A DNA stretch of 64,000 nucleotides from Anaerolineae bacterium (GTDB taxonomy: Bacteria > Chloroflexota > Anaerolineae > Aggregatilineales > Phototrophicaceae): assembly GCA_022820125.1 (NCBI GenBank), contig JAJEGA010000042.1, positions 1 to 64,000 on the forward strand. The letters run 5' to 3'. Positions 48,899-58,406 of the stretch are shown here, in pieces (within the stretch, counting starts at the first letter, position 1; each line of letters opens with the position of its first letter). The translations under genes and the position numbers were made by a program. The notes under the pieces were generated by a model. That model was not told the origin of the DNA, ran no database searches, and saw only the letters and a program-made list of their open reading frames with translations.

Positions 48899-51334
48899 AT
48901 GGCGAAGATGAAGGGAAAGCAGATGAAACATCATGAAGGCATCCGAAGCTACGACCATAGCGCCAGCGCGCTGGCATTCCCCCTGGGTGGCGTCGGCACC
49001 GGCAATGTCTCGCTGGGCGCGCGCGGCGAACTGCGCGATTGGGAAATCTTCAACCAGCCGGCGAAAGGCGCGTCCATTCCGCTGACCTTTTTCGCGCTTC
49101 GCTGCCAGCAGGCGGGGCAATCGCCCAAGATTCGCGTGCTTGAGGGTCCTGTGCAAGCGCCGCACACCCCGTCGCATGGCTATCATCCCATGGTGAGCCT
49201 GGCGGGCTTGCCGCGCTTCAAAGGCACGACATTCCGCGGGCAATACCCATTCGCCAGCATTGAGTTTCACGATGCGAACATGCCGGTTTCGGTTACGCTG
49301 GAAGCCTATACGCCTCTGCTGCCGCTCAATCCGGAAGATTCCGGCATTCCCTGCGCTATCCTCGCCTACAGCGTCAGCAACCCGTCTGACGACCCGGTCG
49401 ACCTCACTGTCGTCGGCTCGTTGACCAACCCGGTGGGCAACCTGGTACGCGATCAATTCGGCAACGAAGCCCGCGTCGAGTTCGGGCGTCCGGTCAACAG
49501 CTATCGCGAAGACGACGACCTGCGGGGAATGCTGCTCTCCAACCCCGAGCTTGCGGCTGACGACATCCATCATGGCAGCCTCGCGCTGGCCAGCGATCAC
49601 AGCAGCGTGACCTACAAGCGCAGTTGGCTGCGCGGCGAATGGTGGGATTATCTGCACAATTTCTGGGATGATCTCATGGACGATGGCTTGCTGGAGGACC
49701 CGGCCGCTGATGCGCCGGGCGCGCGCATCGCCGCCGCATCGCTGGGCCTGGTCGATCGCCTAGAGGCAGGCGAGAGCAAGACCTTTCGTTTCTTTTTGAC
49801 CTGGCACTTCCCGAATCGGCCAGCCACCTGGGATCTGCGCATGCTGCCCGGCTTGGGCGTTGACGACCGCGATGTCGGCATCATTCGCAACCATTACGCG
49901 ACCCGCTTTGATGAAGCCTGGGCGGTGGTGCGCTATACCCTCGCCAACCTGCCGCGGCTGGAATCGACGACGCGGCAATTTCACGATGCCCTGTTCGAGA
50001 GCACTCTGCCTCCAATCGTGCTGGACGCCATCTCGGCTAATATCGTGCCCGCCCGCAGCACTACCTGCTTTTGGCTGGAGGATGGCCGCTTCTATGGCTG
50101 GGAAGGCTGCTTCGACGACGCGGGCTGCTGCGCCGGCAGCTGCACCCACGTCTGGAGCTACGCCTACACCATCGCCTACCTCTTTCCCTCGCTTGAGCGC
50201 GAAATGCGCAAGATCGAGTTTAAGGTAGAAACGGCCGACGATGGGTCTATGAATTTCCGCACGTACGGCACCTTTCACGAAAGCGTCATTTCGGGTGTGC
50301 GCGCTTACGCCGCCGTCGATGGGCAGATGGGCTCAATTTTGCGCGCTTACCGCGAATGGCAGTTGAGCGGCGATAGTGGTTTCCTCGCCGGCATCTGGGA
50401 GGGCGTCAAACGCGCCATCGGCTTCGCCAGCGCCTATTGGGATACTGACAACGACCACGTGCTCGACGCCGTGCAGCATAATACTTATGACATCGAGTTT
50501 CATGGTCCCAATCCCTTAAGCAGCATCTACTACCTGGCCGCCCTGCGCGCGGTCGAAGAAATGGCGCGCGCCATCGGCGAAGCGGACCTGAGCGCTCGCT
50601 GCCGCGCAGCTTTCGAAACCGGCAGCAATAACTTGGATGCCATGCTTTGGAATGGCGGCTACTACATCCAGAAGCTCGATGATGTCGACGCGCAAAAGTA
50701 CCAGCACGGCGAGGGCTGCCTCTCCGACCAGTTGCTGGGGCAGCTGCATGCCAGCCTGCTGGGCCTCGGCGACCTGCTGCCGGCTGAACATGTGAAGACA
50801 GCGCTGAAGTCGATCCACGAGCACAACTTCAAGCGCGACTTCAGCGAGCACGCCAATTGCCAGCGCGTCTATGCGCTGAACGACGAAGCGGGCTTGCTGC
50901 TCTGCTCTTGGCCCCACGGGGGACGACCGCGCCTGCCCTTCCCTTACGCCGATGAGGTCTGGACGGGCATAGAGTACCAGGTCGCCGCGCACCTGATCTT
51001 TGAAGGCTGGGTGGATGAAGGCTTGGAGATTGTAGAAGCGCTGAGGGCGCGTCATGATGGCATCAGGCGCAACCCCTGGAACGAAGTAGAGTGCGGCAAT
51101 CACTACGCCCGCAGCATGGCCAGTTGGGCGCTGCTGCTGGCGCTGAGCGGCATGCAGATAAACGCGGACGGCGGCGAGACCACCTTCGCGCCTGCCGCCG
51201 GCCTCGTTTCCGAGAAGGCGCCCTTCAAGGTCTTCTGGTCCGACGGGCGCCGCTGGGGCGTCTACTCGCAAACATGGGATGCGCGGAGCGAAAGCTGGGA
51301 CACAAACGTTGAGACGCTTGGCACGGCTTCCTAG
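48899..51334 (+). CDS. GH116 family glycosidase (beta-glucosidase/glucosylceramidase type)
   Basis: An 811-residue enzyme with the GH116 two-part structure: N-terminal beta-sandwich (about 20-330, FPLGGVGTGNVSLGARGELR at the start) and C-terminal (alpha/alpha)6 barrel (about 370-780). The barrel contains AGSCTHVWSYAYTIAYLFP, HNTYDIEFHGPNPLSSIYYL and PYADEVWTGIEYQVAAHLI, which are hallmark GH116 regions holding the active-site acids. No signal peptide, so it acts on imported glycosides. A second possible ATG at 48923 would shorten it by eight residues. It is the last gene of the 45555 importer operon. Confidence 0.88.
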   Translation: MAKMKGKQMKHHEGIRSYDHSASALAFPLGGVGTGNVSLGARGELRDWEIFNQPAKGASIPLTFFALRCQQAGQSPKIRVLEGPVQAPHTPSHGYHPMVSLAGLPRFKGTTFRGQYPFASIEFHDANMPVSVTLEAYTPLLPLNPEDSGIPCAILAYSVSNPSDDPVDLTVVGSLTNPVGNLVRDQFGNEARVEFGRPVNSYREDDDLRGMLLSNPELAADDIHHGSLALASDHSSVTYKRSWLRGEWWDYLHNFWDDLMDDGLLEDPAADAPGARIAAASLGLVDRLEAGESKTFRFFLTWHFPNRPATWDLRMLPGLGVDDRDVGIIRNHYATRFDEAWAVVRYTLANLPRLESTTRQFHDALFESTLPPIVLDAISANIVPARSTTCFWLEDGRFYGWEGCFDDAGCCAGSCTHVWSYAYTIAYLFPSLEREMRKIEFKVETADDGSMNFRTYGTFHESVISGVRAYAAVDGQMGSILRAYREWQLSGDSGFLAGIWEGVKRAIGFASAYWDTDNDHVLDAVQHNTYDIEFHGPNPLSSIYYLAALRAVEEMARAIGEADLSARCRAAFETGSNNLDAMLWNGGYYIQKLDDVDAQKYQHGEGCLSDQLLGQLHASLLGLGDLLPAEHVKTALKSIHEHNFKRDFSEHANCQRVYALNDEAGLLLCSWPHGGRPRLPFPYADEVWTGIEYQVAAHLIFEGWVDEGLEIVEALRARHDGIRRNPWNEVECGNHYARSMASWALLLALSGMQINADGGETTFAPAAGLVSEKAPFKVFWSDGRRWGVYSQTWDARSESWDTNVETLGTAS

Positions 51335-51371
51335 AAGCGCCACAAAAGTAATGCGAAAAAAATGAGACCTT

Positions 51372-51463
51372 GTAGGGGCGTCTCGCTGAGACGCCCGTTT
51401 TCCAGCCACATTTCGATGGGCGTTTGACTCGCGTGAATACGCGCGGCGCCGAAACGCCCCTAC
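51372..51463. repeat. Facing pair of GTAGGGGCG-type units, second with loop insertion
   Basis: 51372-51396 (arm TCTC/GAGA) faces 51418-51463. In the second, GGGCGTTT (51418-51425) and AAACGCCC (51452-51459) enclose a 25-26-base loop containing GTGAATACGCGCGGCG, where the homologous unit at 41003 has only three loop bases. Confidence 0.8.
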
Positions 51464-51542
51464 AGATTTCATTTGCATGACGAAATTGAGAATACTTAGC
51501 AATGCCGGGCAATAATCAATTTCTCGAAAGTGAGGGCTATCA

Positions 51543-52259
51543 ATGTCGCTGAAATACTATACGCACGGGCGGCGCGATCAGATGAAGGTGGCGCTGACCT
51601 TTGATGACGGACCCAATCCGCCACGCACCGACCAGGTCATCGAGATCCTCAACAGCCGAGGCGCGCGCGGCACCTTCTTCGTCTTGGGCAAGTGGGTGGA
51701 GCGTTTTCCCCAGGCATTCCAGCGCATCGTCGACAGTGGACATTGCGTCGGCAATCACAGCCACATGCACGAGGCGCACCTCGGCGATTTCGACCGCGCC
51801 GAAGCCGCCATTGGCAACATGCTCGGGCGGCCGACGCATTTTCTGCGCGCCCACTATTTCAACTTTTTCACCTGTCTCTTTTCGCCGGTGGCGCTGGCGC
51901 CCGATACGAAAATCGTCGACGCTGATGTCAACCCGGCCGATTACGCCAAGAGCGATCCGCAGGCGATCGTGGACGCGACGCTTGATGATCCCGCCTTGGC
52001 CGGCGGCTCCATCATCGACCTGCACGACGGCCGGGAAATGGACGATGACGCCCGGCGGCTCGCCAGCCCGCTGCCGATGATTGAAGCGCTGCCCGCGATC
52101 ATTGATGGCTTAACTGCGCGCGGCTTCCAATTGGTCGGCCTCGATGAGATGGAGCTGGTCGATCCCATCGAGTGGCAGCCCGATGGGCGCGGCGCCTTCG
52201 CCACGCCCGAAGTTCGCGCGGCTGTTGAGGGATTGGGCCGGCGGAGTAGTGCTGATTAA
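51543..52259 (+). CDS. Polysaccharide deacetylase (NodB/CE4 domain)
   Basis: A 238-residue NodB-fold protein. MT1 motif TFDDGP (19-24) and metal-binding HSHMH (72-76) are intact. The usual RxPY motif is altered to RAHYFNFF (about 108), and LHDG (about 151) supplies the last His. No signal peptide, unlike many family members. It is separated by repeats from both neighbours. May deacetylate an intracellular or imported amino-sugar or chitooligosaccharide. Confidence 0.82.
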   Translation: MSLKYYTHGRRDQMKVALTFDDGPNPPRTDQVIEILNSRGARGTFFVLGKWVERFPQAFQRIVDSGHCVGNHSHMHEAHLGDFDRAEAAIGNMLGRPTHFLRAHYFNFFTCLFSPVALAPDTKIVDADVNPADYAKSDPQAIVDATLDDPALAGGSIIDLHDGREMDDDARRLASPLPMIEALPAIIDGLTARGFQLVGLDEMELVDPIEWQPDGRGAFATPEVRAAVEGLGRRSSAD

Positions 52260-52261
52260 GC

Positions 52262-52339
52262 GAGCGAGCCAGGGCTCGCCCCTACAAATTTGCCATAGAT
52301 GAGGATGTTGAAGCGGGCGACCCAGTGGCTCGCCCCTAC
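52262..52339 (-). repeat. Two GTAGGGGCG-type units in the same orientation
   Basis: 52262-52285 (arm AGCC/GGCT) and 52315-52339 (ACCC/GGCT, one mismatch), both ending CGCCCCTAC. Remaining 52340-52524 holds no gene I can support. Confidence 0.82.
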
Positions 52340-52524
52340 ACGACGGGTTCGAATATTTGACAAGCCAGGCCAGAGACGCTACAGTTCGTTCCGTCTGCCA
52401 GCCTTTGAAGATTTTTGAAATTATCGCTTGTGAGCACAATCAAAATCTTTTCTCCCCTACCTAAAGACTGCCTCGTTCTATCGCGCAGCAGCGCCGTCGA
52501 TCGCCATAGAAGGCTGCAGCGCTG

Positions 52525-53307
52525 ATGGAAGCGCCACAGCTCCAGACCGAGCGAGAAGGCGATGCGGGCGTAGCGCCGGAACCGCTCTTGATCGCGCGCA
52601 ACATCACCAAGTCTTTCGGCCATGTGCAAGCCCTGAGCAACGCCTATATCGACGTGCGGGCGGGCGAAATCGTGGCGCTGGTGGGCGATAACGGCGCCGG
52701 CAAATCAACGCTTATCAAGGTGCTCTCGGGCGCGCATCGCCATGACGCTGGCGAGATCTTGGTCCGCGGTCAATCGGTGAGCATCAACAATCCGAACGAC
52801 GCCTTCGATCTCGGCATCGCCACCGTTTATCAAGATTTGGCGCTGCTGCCGTCGCGCGATGTGGTCGCCAATCTCTACGTGGGCCGCGAACTCACGAATA
52901 ACGGCATCCTCGATCGGCGTAAGATGACTGAAGAAGCCAACCGCGTCGTGCGTCAACTGCGCACCAATCTGCCATCGGTGCATACGCCGGTGCGCTTCCT
53001 CTCAGGCGGGCAGCGGCAAGCGGTGGCCATCGCGCGCGTCGTGCACTTCGGCGCTGAGATCCTGCTGCTGGATGAACCGACGGCGGCGCTGGGAGTCAAA
53101 GAAGCGCACGAGATGCTGACGCTGATCGAACACTTGAAGGAGCAGGACAAAGGCATCATCGTCGTCAGCCACAATCTGGCGCATGTCTTCCGCATTTGCG
53201 ACCGCATAACCGTGCTGCGCCACGGCCAGACGGTCGGCACGTTAATCAAAGAAGAGACCGACTCCACGGAGGTCGTGCGCATGATCACCGGCGCCGATCT
53301 CTTGTAA
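52525..53307 (+). CDS. ABC sugar transporter ATPase, single-domain Rbs/Frc type
   Basis: A 260-residue ATPase of the carbohydrate-uptake-2 class: Walker A GDNGAGKSTL (about 54-63), signature LSGGQRQAVAIARV (about 158-171), Walker B ILLLDEPTAALG. Typical RbsA has two ATPase domains; this has one, as in FrcA-type systems, and would function as a dimer. First gene of the ATPase-permease-binding protein set. Confidence 0.9.
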   Translation: MEAPQLQTEREGDAGVAPEPLLIARNITKSFGHVQALSNAYIDVRAGEIVALVGDNGAGKSTLIKVLSGAHRHDAGEILVRGQSVSINNPNDAFDLGIATVYQDLALLPSRDVVANLYVGRELTNNGILDRRKMTEEANRVVRQLRTNLPSVHTPVRFLSGGQRQAVAIARVVHFGAEILLLDEPTAALGVKEAHEMLTLIEHLKEQDKGIIVVSHNLAHVFRICDRITVLRHGQTVGTLIKEETDSTEVVRMITGADLL

Positions 53308-53352
53308 TGCAATCGCGGAATCAAGCCCCGCGCGCCTAAACGGAGAACGCCT

Positions 53353-54426
53353 ATGGCAGTCAGTTCGGACAAGGTCAAACCGCTTGATGACAAGCCGGAT
53401 GCGGAATCTCGGCTGCGGCGTCTGCTGAGCCAGCGCGAAGTTCAATTGCTGCTGGTGCTGGTTGTCTTCACCGTGCTGGTGCGGGCGGGCGGCGCGCAAG
53501 GGTTCCTCGGCCCAACGCACTTCCCAATCTTCCTGTCCCAAGTCGCGCCGGACATGCTGGTCGTGATCCCGATGGCGATGCTGCTTATCGGCGGCATGTT
53601 CGATCTCTCCGTCACCGGCGTCGCCAATCTGAGCGTGGTCTTGGTCGGTTGGACCTTCTCGCGCCTGCTTGGCACGATGGACGATACGCTCTTGATCATA
53701 TTGGTGGTGGCGATTGGATTGACCGCGGGCTTGATCGTCGGCGCGATCAACGGCTTGGCAGTGACGCGCCTGCGCATGAATCCGCTGATGACCACGCTGG
53801 CGACCTGGTGGATGGCGCAGGGCGCGGCAACCGGCGTTGCCGGCGGCGAATCCCGTCACAACTTTGTCGGCTCCTTCCGCGATATCGCCCGCTTTCAGCC
53901 CCTGAGAGATTTGGGCGAGACCTTTCCATTCCTGCAAGAAATGCGCATCAGCACCTTGCCGATGCCCGTGTTCTATGCCGCGATTGTGATATTTCTTGGT
54001 TGGCTGGTTTTGAATCGCACTCGATTCGGCTGGCATATCTATGCCACCGGCAGCGATCGGCGCGGCGCGGCGCTGAATGGCGTCAACGTCAACCGCATCA
54101 CCCTCATCGGCTTCATCGCGACGGGCTTGGCCGCCGCCATGTGCGGCATCGTCTGGGCGAGCCGGCTCACATCAGCGCCGCCAAATACGCTTGGGGGCTT
54201 GGAGCTGCGGGTGATCGCCGCCGCGGTGATCGGAGGCGCCGCGCTAACCGGCGGGGAAGGCAGTGTGCTCGGCGCCGTGCTGGGCCTGTTCTTCATGCAC
54301 ATGATCCGCAGCGCGACCATTCAATTGGGTCTGCCAGTCTATTGGGAGTTCTTTGTGTTGGGCGCGGTTCTCTTTACGGCGGTCGCCTTTGACGCCTGGA
54401 CCAAGCGGCGAGCCGACACCCAATGA
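53353..54426 (+). CDS. ABC sugar transporter permease, RbsC/FrcC type
   Basis: A 357-residue membrane protein with 8-10 predicted helices (VVVLG-like region MLVVIPMAMLLIGGMFDLSV, then AVIGGAALTGGEGSVLGAVL near the C-terminal part, a hallmark of the family). GGAG lies eight bases before the ATG. Works with 52525 and the doubled binding protein 54652. The 225 bases after it hold no gene. Confidence 0.9.
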   Translation: MAVSSDKVKPLDDKPDAESRLRRLLSQREVQLLLVLVVFTVLVRAGGAQGFLGPTHFPIFLSQVAPDMLVVIPMAMLLIGGMFDLSVTGVANLSVVLVGWTFSRLLGTMDDTLLIILVVAIGLTAGLIVGAINGLAVTRLRMNPLMTTLATWWMAQGAATGVAGGESRHNFVGSFRDIARFQPLRDLGETFPFLQEMRISTLPMPVFYAAIVIFLGWLVLNRTRFGWHIYATGSDRRGAALNGVNVNRITLIGFIATGLAAAMCGIVWASRLTSAPPNTLGGLELRVIAAAVIGGAALTGGEGSVLGAVLGLFFMHMIRSATIQLGLPVYWEFFVLGAVLFTAVAFDAWTKRRADTQ

Positions 54427-54651
54427 CGATGATCATCAAAGCGCGATCAGCGCGTCAGCCTTGGTTATGCCAGGGATTGCAGCAACAGCCCATGTCAAGC
54501 TGGCTGTACAAGATGAAGGCAGATGCGCGGTTTACGCCAGTCTGCATCGCCACGTGTGGCAGGCGAGGCGGCGAATCCAATCGCCAGCCGCGCGAATCCG
54601 CACATTGCAATCAGAGTCTTTAGAAAGCAGAAACCAATCTTGGAGAGCGTA

Positions 54652-56526
54652 ATGAAAAAGTTCATGGTTCTATTGCTGGTACTCTCGCTGTTTATCAGCG
54701 CCTTTGCGACAGTAGGCGCGCAAGGCGGCGATGAAGACATCTACTATATGGTCGGCGGCAACCTGGGGCATCCCTGGTGGAAGCAGCACTTTGAAGGCAT
54801 TGAAGTGGCGGCCGAGTGGTTGGGCATCAATGTCGAGATTGTGGGTCCGCCGCCCACCGATGGCATCGCCCTGGAGCAAATCAAGCTGCTCGAGGAGATC
54901 GTCGCCAAGCCCAATACCGCCGGCATCATGATGATCGGTTTCGATGTCACGCTCATCCCCGAGGTCTCGAAGCAAGCGATGGCGGCTGGCATCCCCTTCA
55001 TTCAGTTCAACGGCGACTTGATTGACAAGAGCGCGCGCCACGCCTTCGTCGGCACCGGTGATTTCGCTTTCGGCGAATCGGCGGCGCAACTGGTGTTGGA
55101 TCGCTATCCCGATGGCGCCAAGATCGGCGTGGTCGCCTTCATCAGCGCGCAGCAGCATCGCGATCGCCTGAACGGTTTCCAAACGACGCTGGAAGCATCG
55201 GGCCGCCCATACGAATTCCTCGAGCCAGTTGATGACCGCGCCTCGATGGACGGCGCCTACAACGGCGCGCTGAACCTGATTGAAGCGCATCCGGATATGG
55301 ACATCATCTATTCAGGCGATGCTTTCGCCGAGGGCGTCGCCAACGCCGTGAATGACATGGGGCTGGTCGACAGCATTGACGTGGTCGGCGGCGACCGCGC
55401 CGATTCGCTATTGCAAGACATCAAGGACGGCAGCGTCATGGGCACCATCGCGCAGGACACCTTCGCCGAGGGCTTCTTCGGCGTGCTCTATATGTATGTC
55501 GCGCGTCAGGGTCTGGTCTCGCAGGAAGGCGGGCGGCTGGCTTTGCCCGATACCTCGATCACGCAGTCCTTCACGATCACCGCCGAAACGGTCGACTTCT
55601 TCCTCGGCGTCGATCCGGACAAGCCAACGCTGCCCGCCGGCACTGATGGCAGCTACTACATGATCGGCGGCAACTTGGGGCATCCCTGGTGGAAGCAGCA
55701 CTTTGACGGCATTGAAGCCGCAGCCGACTGGCTGGGCATCAATGTCGAAATCGTGGGTCCGCCGCCCACCGATGGCATCGCCCTGGAGCAGATCAAACTG
55801 CTGGAGGAGATCGTCGCCAAGCCCGATACCAAGGGCATCATGATGATCGGCTTTGATGTCACGCTGATCCCCGAAGTATCAAAGCAGGCGATGGCGGCTG
55901 GCATCCCCTTCATCCAGTTCAATGGCGACTTGATCGACCGCAGCGCGCGCCATGCCTTCGTCGGCACGGGCGATTTTGCTTTCGGCGAATCGGCAGCGCA
56001 ATTGGTGCTGGATCGCTATCCCGATGGCGCCAAGATCGGCGTGGTCGCCTTCATCAGCGCCCAGCAGCATCGCGACCGCTTGCACGGTTTCCAAACGACG
56101 CTTGAGGCATCGGGCCGCGCTTACGAATTCCTGGAACCGGTCGATGACCGCGCCTCGATGGACGGCGCTTATAACGGCGCGCTGAACCTGATCGAAGCCA
56201 ATCCCGATATGGACATCATCTATTCGGGCGACGCATTCGCCGAGGGCGTCGCCAATGCTGTGAAGGACATGGGGCTGGTTGACAGCATCGATGTGGTCGG
56301 CGGCGACCGCGCCGATTCGCTGCTGCAAGCGATCAAGGACGGCGATGTGATGGGCACAATCGCCCAGGATACTTTCGCCGAAGGTTTCTTCGGCGTCGTT
56401 TACATGTACGTCGCCGCGGAAGGCATAGTCGCGCGTGAAGGCGGGCGCATCGCCCTGCCCAATACGGTGATCACAAACTCCTTCACCGTCACCGCCGAAA
56501 CGGTCGACTTCTTCCTGGAGGGCTAG
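54652..56526 (+). CDS. Tandem-duplicated (two-domain) sugar-binding protein
   Basis: A 624-residue exported binding protein made of two almost identical Peripla_BP_4-type domains: about residues 30-326 and 334-624. Each begins YYM[VI]GGNLGHPWWKQHF and contains IMMIGFDVTLIPEVSKQAM and VVAFISAQQHRDRL. The DNA repeats with a 912-base period (for example 54741 and 55653) and is highly similar, so the duplication is recent. A signal peptide (MKKFMVLLLVLSLFISAFAT) occurs only before the first domain. Usual family members have a single domain of about 300-340 residues. GGAGAGCG precedes the ATG at 54652. Confidence 0.9.
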   Translation: MKKFMVLLLVLSLFISAFATVGAQGGDEDIYYMVGGNLGHPWWKQHFEGIEVAAEWLGINVEIVGPPPTDGIALEQIKLLEEIVAKPNTAGIMMIGFDVTLIPEVSKQAMAAGIPFIQFNGDLIDKSARHAFVGTGDFAFGESAAQLVLDRYPDGAKIGVVAFISAQQHRDRLNGFQTTLEASGRPYEFLEPVDDRASMDGAYNGALNLIEAHPDMDIIYSGDAFAEGVANAVNDMGLVDSIDVVGGDRADSLLQDIKDGSVMGTIAQDTFAEGFFGVLYMYVARQGLVSQEGGRLALPDTSITQSFTITAETVDFFLGVDPDKPTLPAGTDGSYYMIGGNLGHPWWKQHFDGIEAAADWLGINVEIVGPPPTDGIALEQIKLLEEIVAKPDTKGIMMIGFDVTLIPEVSKQAMAAGIPFIQFNGDLIDRSARHAFVGTGDFAFGESAAQLVLDRYPDGAKIGVVAFISAQQHRDRLHGFQTTLEASGRAYEFLEPVDDRASMDGAYNGALNLIEANPDMDIIYSGDAFAEGVANAVKDMGLVDSIDVVGGDRADSLLQAIKDGDVMGTIAQDTFAEGFFGVVYMYVAAEGIVAREGGRIALPNTVITNSFTVTAETVDFFLEG

Positions 56527-56561
56527 CGAGCGCCGAGAGCTGCGCATTTTCCTGTGATTTT

Positions 56562-56586
56562 GGGCGACTCACAGAGTCGCCCCTAC
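56562..56586 (-). repeat. GTAGGGGCG-type unit
   Basis: Minus orientation, arm ACTC/GAGT, loop ACA; sequence identical in form to 37739-37763. Follows the binding-protein gene. Confidence 0.88.
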
Positions 56587-56691
56587 AAGTTTCGCCGATT
56601 GAGATGCTTATGATGGCTGCCTTGCCGGTTTGACATCCAATCCGATGGCGCCTGTGCTGTCCTCAACGTTTTTTTGGGGATGAGAATACTG

Positions 56692-57495
56692 ATGCGACTC
56701 AAAGACGAAGTGGCGCTTGTTACCGGCGGCGGACGCGGCATCGGGCGGCACATCGCCCTGCGCCTGGCGGATGAAGGCGCTGATGTGCTGGTCAATTATG
56801 CCAGCAGTCGAGACGGCGCCGAAGACATCGCCGCGCAGATACGCGACAAGGGGCGGCGCGCGATCGCCGTCCGCGCGAATATCGCTGAGCGAGCCGATGT
56901 CGACGCCATGTACGAGCGCCTGCTGGCTGAATTCGGACGCATCGATATTCTGGTTAACAATTCCGCCATTGATCCGGTGATCCCCTTCCTCGACATGACC
57001 GATGAACAGTGGGATCGCGTCATCGATATTAACCTCAAGGGCACTTATATGTGCTCGCAAGCGGCCGCCAAGCTCATGGTCGCGCAGGGGGGCGGGGGCA
57101 ACATCATCATCATCGGCTCGATGCACAGCATGGCGACCTTCCCCGGCATGTTGGCTTACGCCAGCACAAAAGGCGGGCTCAATGCGATGACGCGGGCGAT
57201 GGCGCTGGATCTATCGCCCCATCGCATTCGCGTCAACTGCGTTATCCCCGGCTCCATTCACGTGGAGAAGGCTTATGAGGTCATCCCCGATTATGACCCG
57301 CACATGATCGACGATCAGATCGCGCTCGGCCGCATCGGTTACGGACCCGACATCGCGGCCGCGGTCGTCTTCATGGCCTCGCAGGATGCGGAATACATCA
57401 CCGGCACGACATTGAATGTCGATGGCGGCGTGATGGCGCGCATGGCGCTTTGGTTTGATGACCTGCAGACGGTCGAGCGGAAGTATGATGAGTAG
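56692..57495 (+). CDS. SDR family oxidoreductase
   Basis: A 267-residue classical SDR: TGGGRGIGRHIA (about 12-23), NNSAIDP (about 92-98), catalytic Tyr-Lys in YASTKGGLNAM (about 162-172). ATG at 56692 gives the usual MRLKDEVALVTG start; ATG at 56680 is possible. First enzyme gene after the Rbs-type importer; with the downstream lactonase it probably oxidises C1 of the imported sugar. Confidence 0.88.
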   Translation: MRLKDEVALVTGGGRGIGRHIALRLADEGADVLVNYASSRDGAEDIAAQIRDKGRRAIAVRANIAERADVDAMYERLLAEFGRIDILVNNSAIDPVIPFLDMTDEQWDRVIDINLKGTYMCSQAAAKLMVAQGGGGNIIIIGSMHSMATFPGMLAYASTKGGLNAMTRAMALDLSPHRIRVNCVIPGSIHVEKAYEVIPDYDPHMIDDQIALGRIGYGPDIAAAVVFMASQDAEYITGTTLNVDGGVMARMALWFDDLQTVERKYDE

Positions 57496-57537
57496 CGGCG
57501 CCAACGCAACTGTTACAGCAAAAGAAAGACCTGAGCG

Positions 57538-58404
57538 ATGAACGAAGTCGAACATGTCCTGTCTCTGGGCAATCTATTGGGAGAGGGCCCACTGTGGCAT
57601 CCCGCTGAAAAAGCGCTTTACTGGGCGGATATCGAGTCCAGCCAAATCTTTCGCTACGATCCCCGAAAACGCCAGCATGAAACGGCGCAAATGGGTGTCG
57701 CCGTGGGCGCCTTGGCTTTTCGCGAGTCGGGCGGCTTGATATTGGCAACCGCCAAAGGCTATGCCTATTGGGACATAAAAGACCGCCACTTGGAATACAT
57801 AGCCGACCCGGAAGCGGACAAACCGGAGTCGCGCTTTAATGACGGCAAGGTGGATCGCCGAGGGCGATTTTGGGCTGGGACCATGACCGTTGAAGGCGCT
57901 ACCAGCGCGCTCTATCGACTTGATGCCGATGCTTCCGTAAAACGAATGGAAGGCGGAATCACAATTGCGAACGGACTGGGCTGGAGCCCGGACGACAAGA
58001 TCATGTATTTCACCGATACCATGATCCACACGATATATGCCTACGACTTCGACCTGGAAAGCGGAAGTATCGCGAATCGTCGGGTATTCGTTCATGATCC
58101 GGGCAGGCCCGGGCTGCCCGATGGCTTGTGCGTCGACAGTGAAGGCTGCGTATGGAGTGCGCGCATTCTCGATTGGCGCATCATCCGCTTCGACCCTGAT
58201 GGCGTAGTTGAGCGTGAGATTCGCTTACCGGTGAAGAATCCAACAAGCTGCGCCTTTGGCGGCGAGAATCTTGACGAGCTTTATGTAACGACGGCGGCTA
58301 TCGGCTTGACCGACGAGGAAGCCCGACAGCAACCTTTGGCGGGCGATCTATTCCGCATTCATACTGGCGTCAAGGGGCAGGTCGAGCCCTGTTTCGCCGG
58401 GTAA
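57538..58404 (+). CDS. SMP-30/gluconolactonase family sugar lactonase
   Basis: A 288-residue six-bladed propeller of the SMP-30/regucalcin family. Metal ligands: Glu in LGEGPLWHP (about 17-25), Asn in RFNDGKVDRRGRFWAG (about 100-115), Asn in ITIANGLGWSPDD (about 141-153) and Asp in LPDGLCVDSEGCVW (about 193-206). Hydrolyses sugar lactones such as galactono-, arabino- or gluconolactone to the acid. Two bases separate it from the next gene. Confidence 0.9.
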   Translation: MNEVEHVLSLGNLLGEGPLWHPAEKALYWADIESSQIFRYDPRKRQHETAQMGVAVGALAFRESGGLILATAKGYAYWDIKDRHLEYIADPEADKPESRFNDGKVDRRGRFWAGTMTVEGATSALYRLDADASVKRMEGGITIANGLGWSPDDKIMYFTDTMIHTIYAYDFDLESGSIANRRVFVHDPGRPGLPDGLCVDSEGCVWSARILDWRIIRFDPDGVVEREIRLPVKNPTSCAFGGENLDELYVTTAAIGLTDEEARQQPLAGDLFRIHTGVKGQVEPCFAG

Positions 58405-58406
58405 CC

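Noticed and set aside
54423..54652. Short frames between permease and doubled binding-protein gene
   Set aside because: They start within the permease stop region, have no ribosome binding site, and one merely extends the binding protein upstream of its signal peptide.
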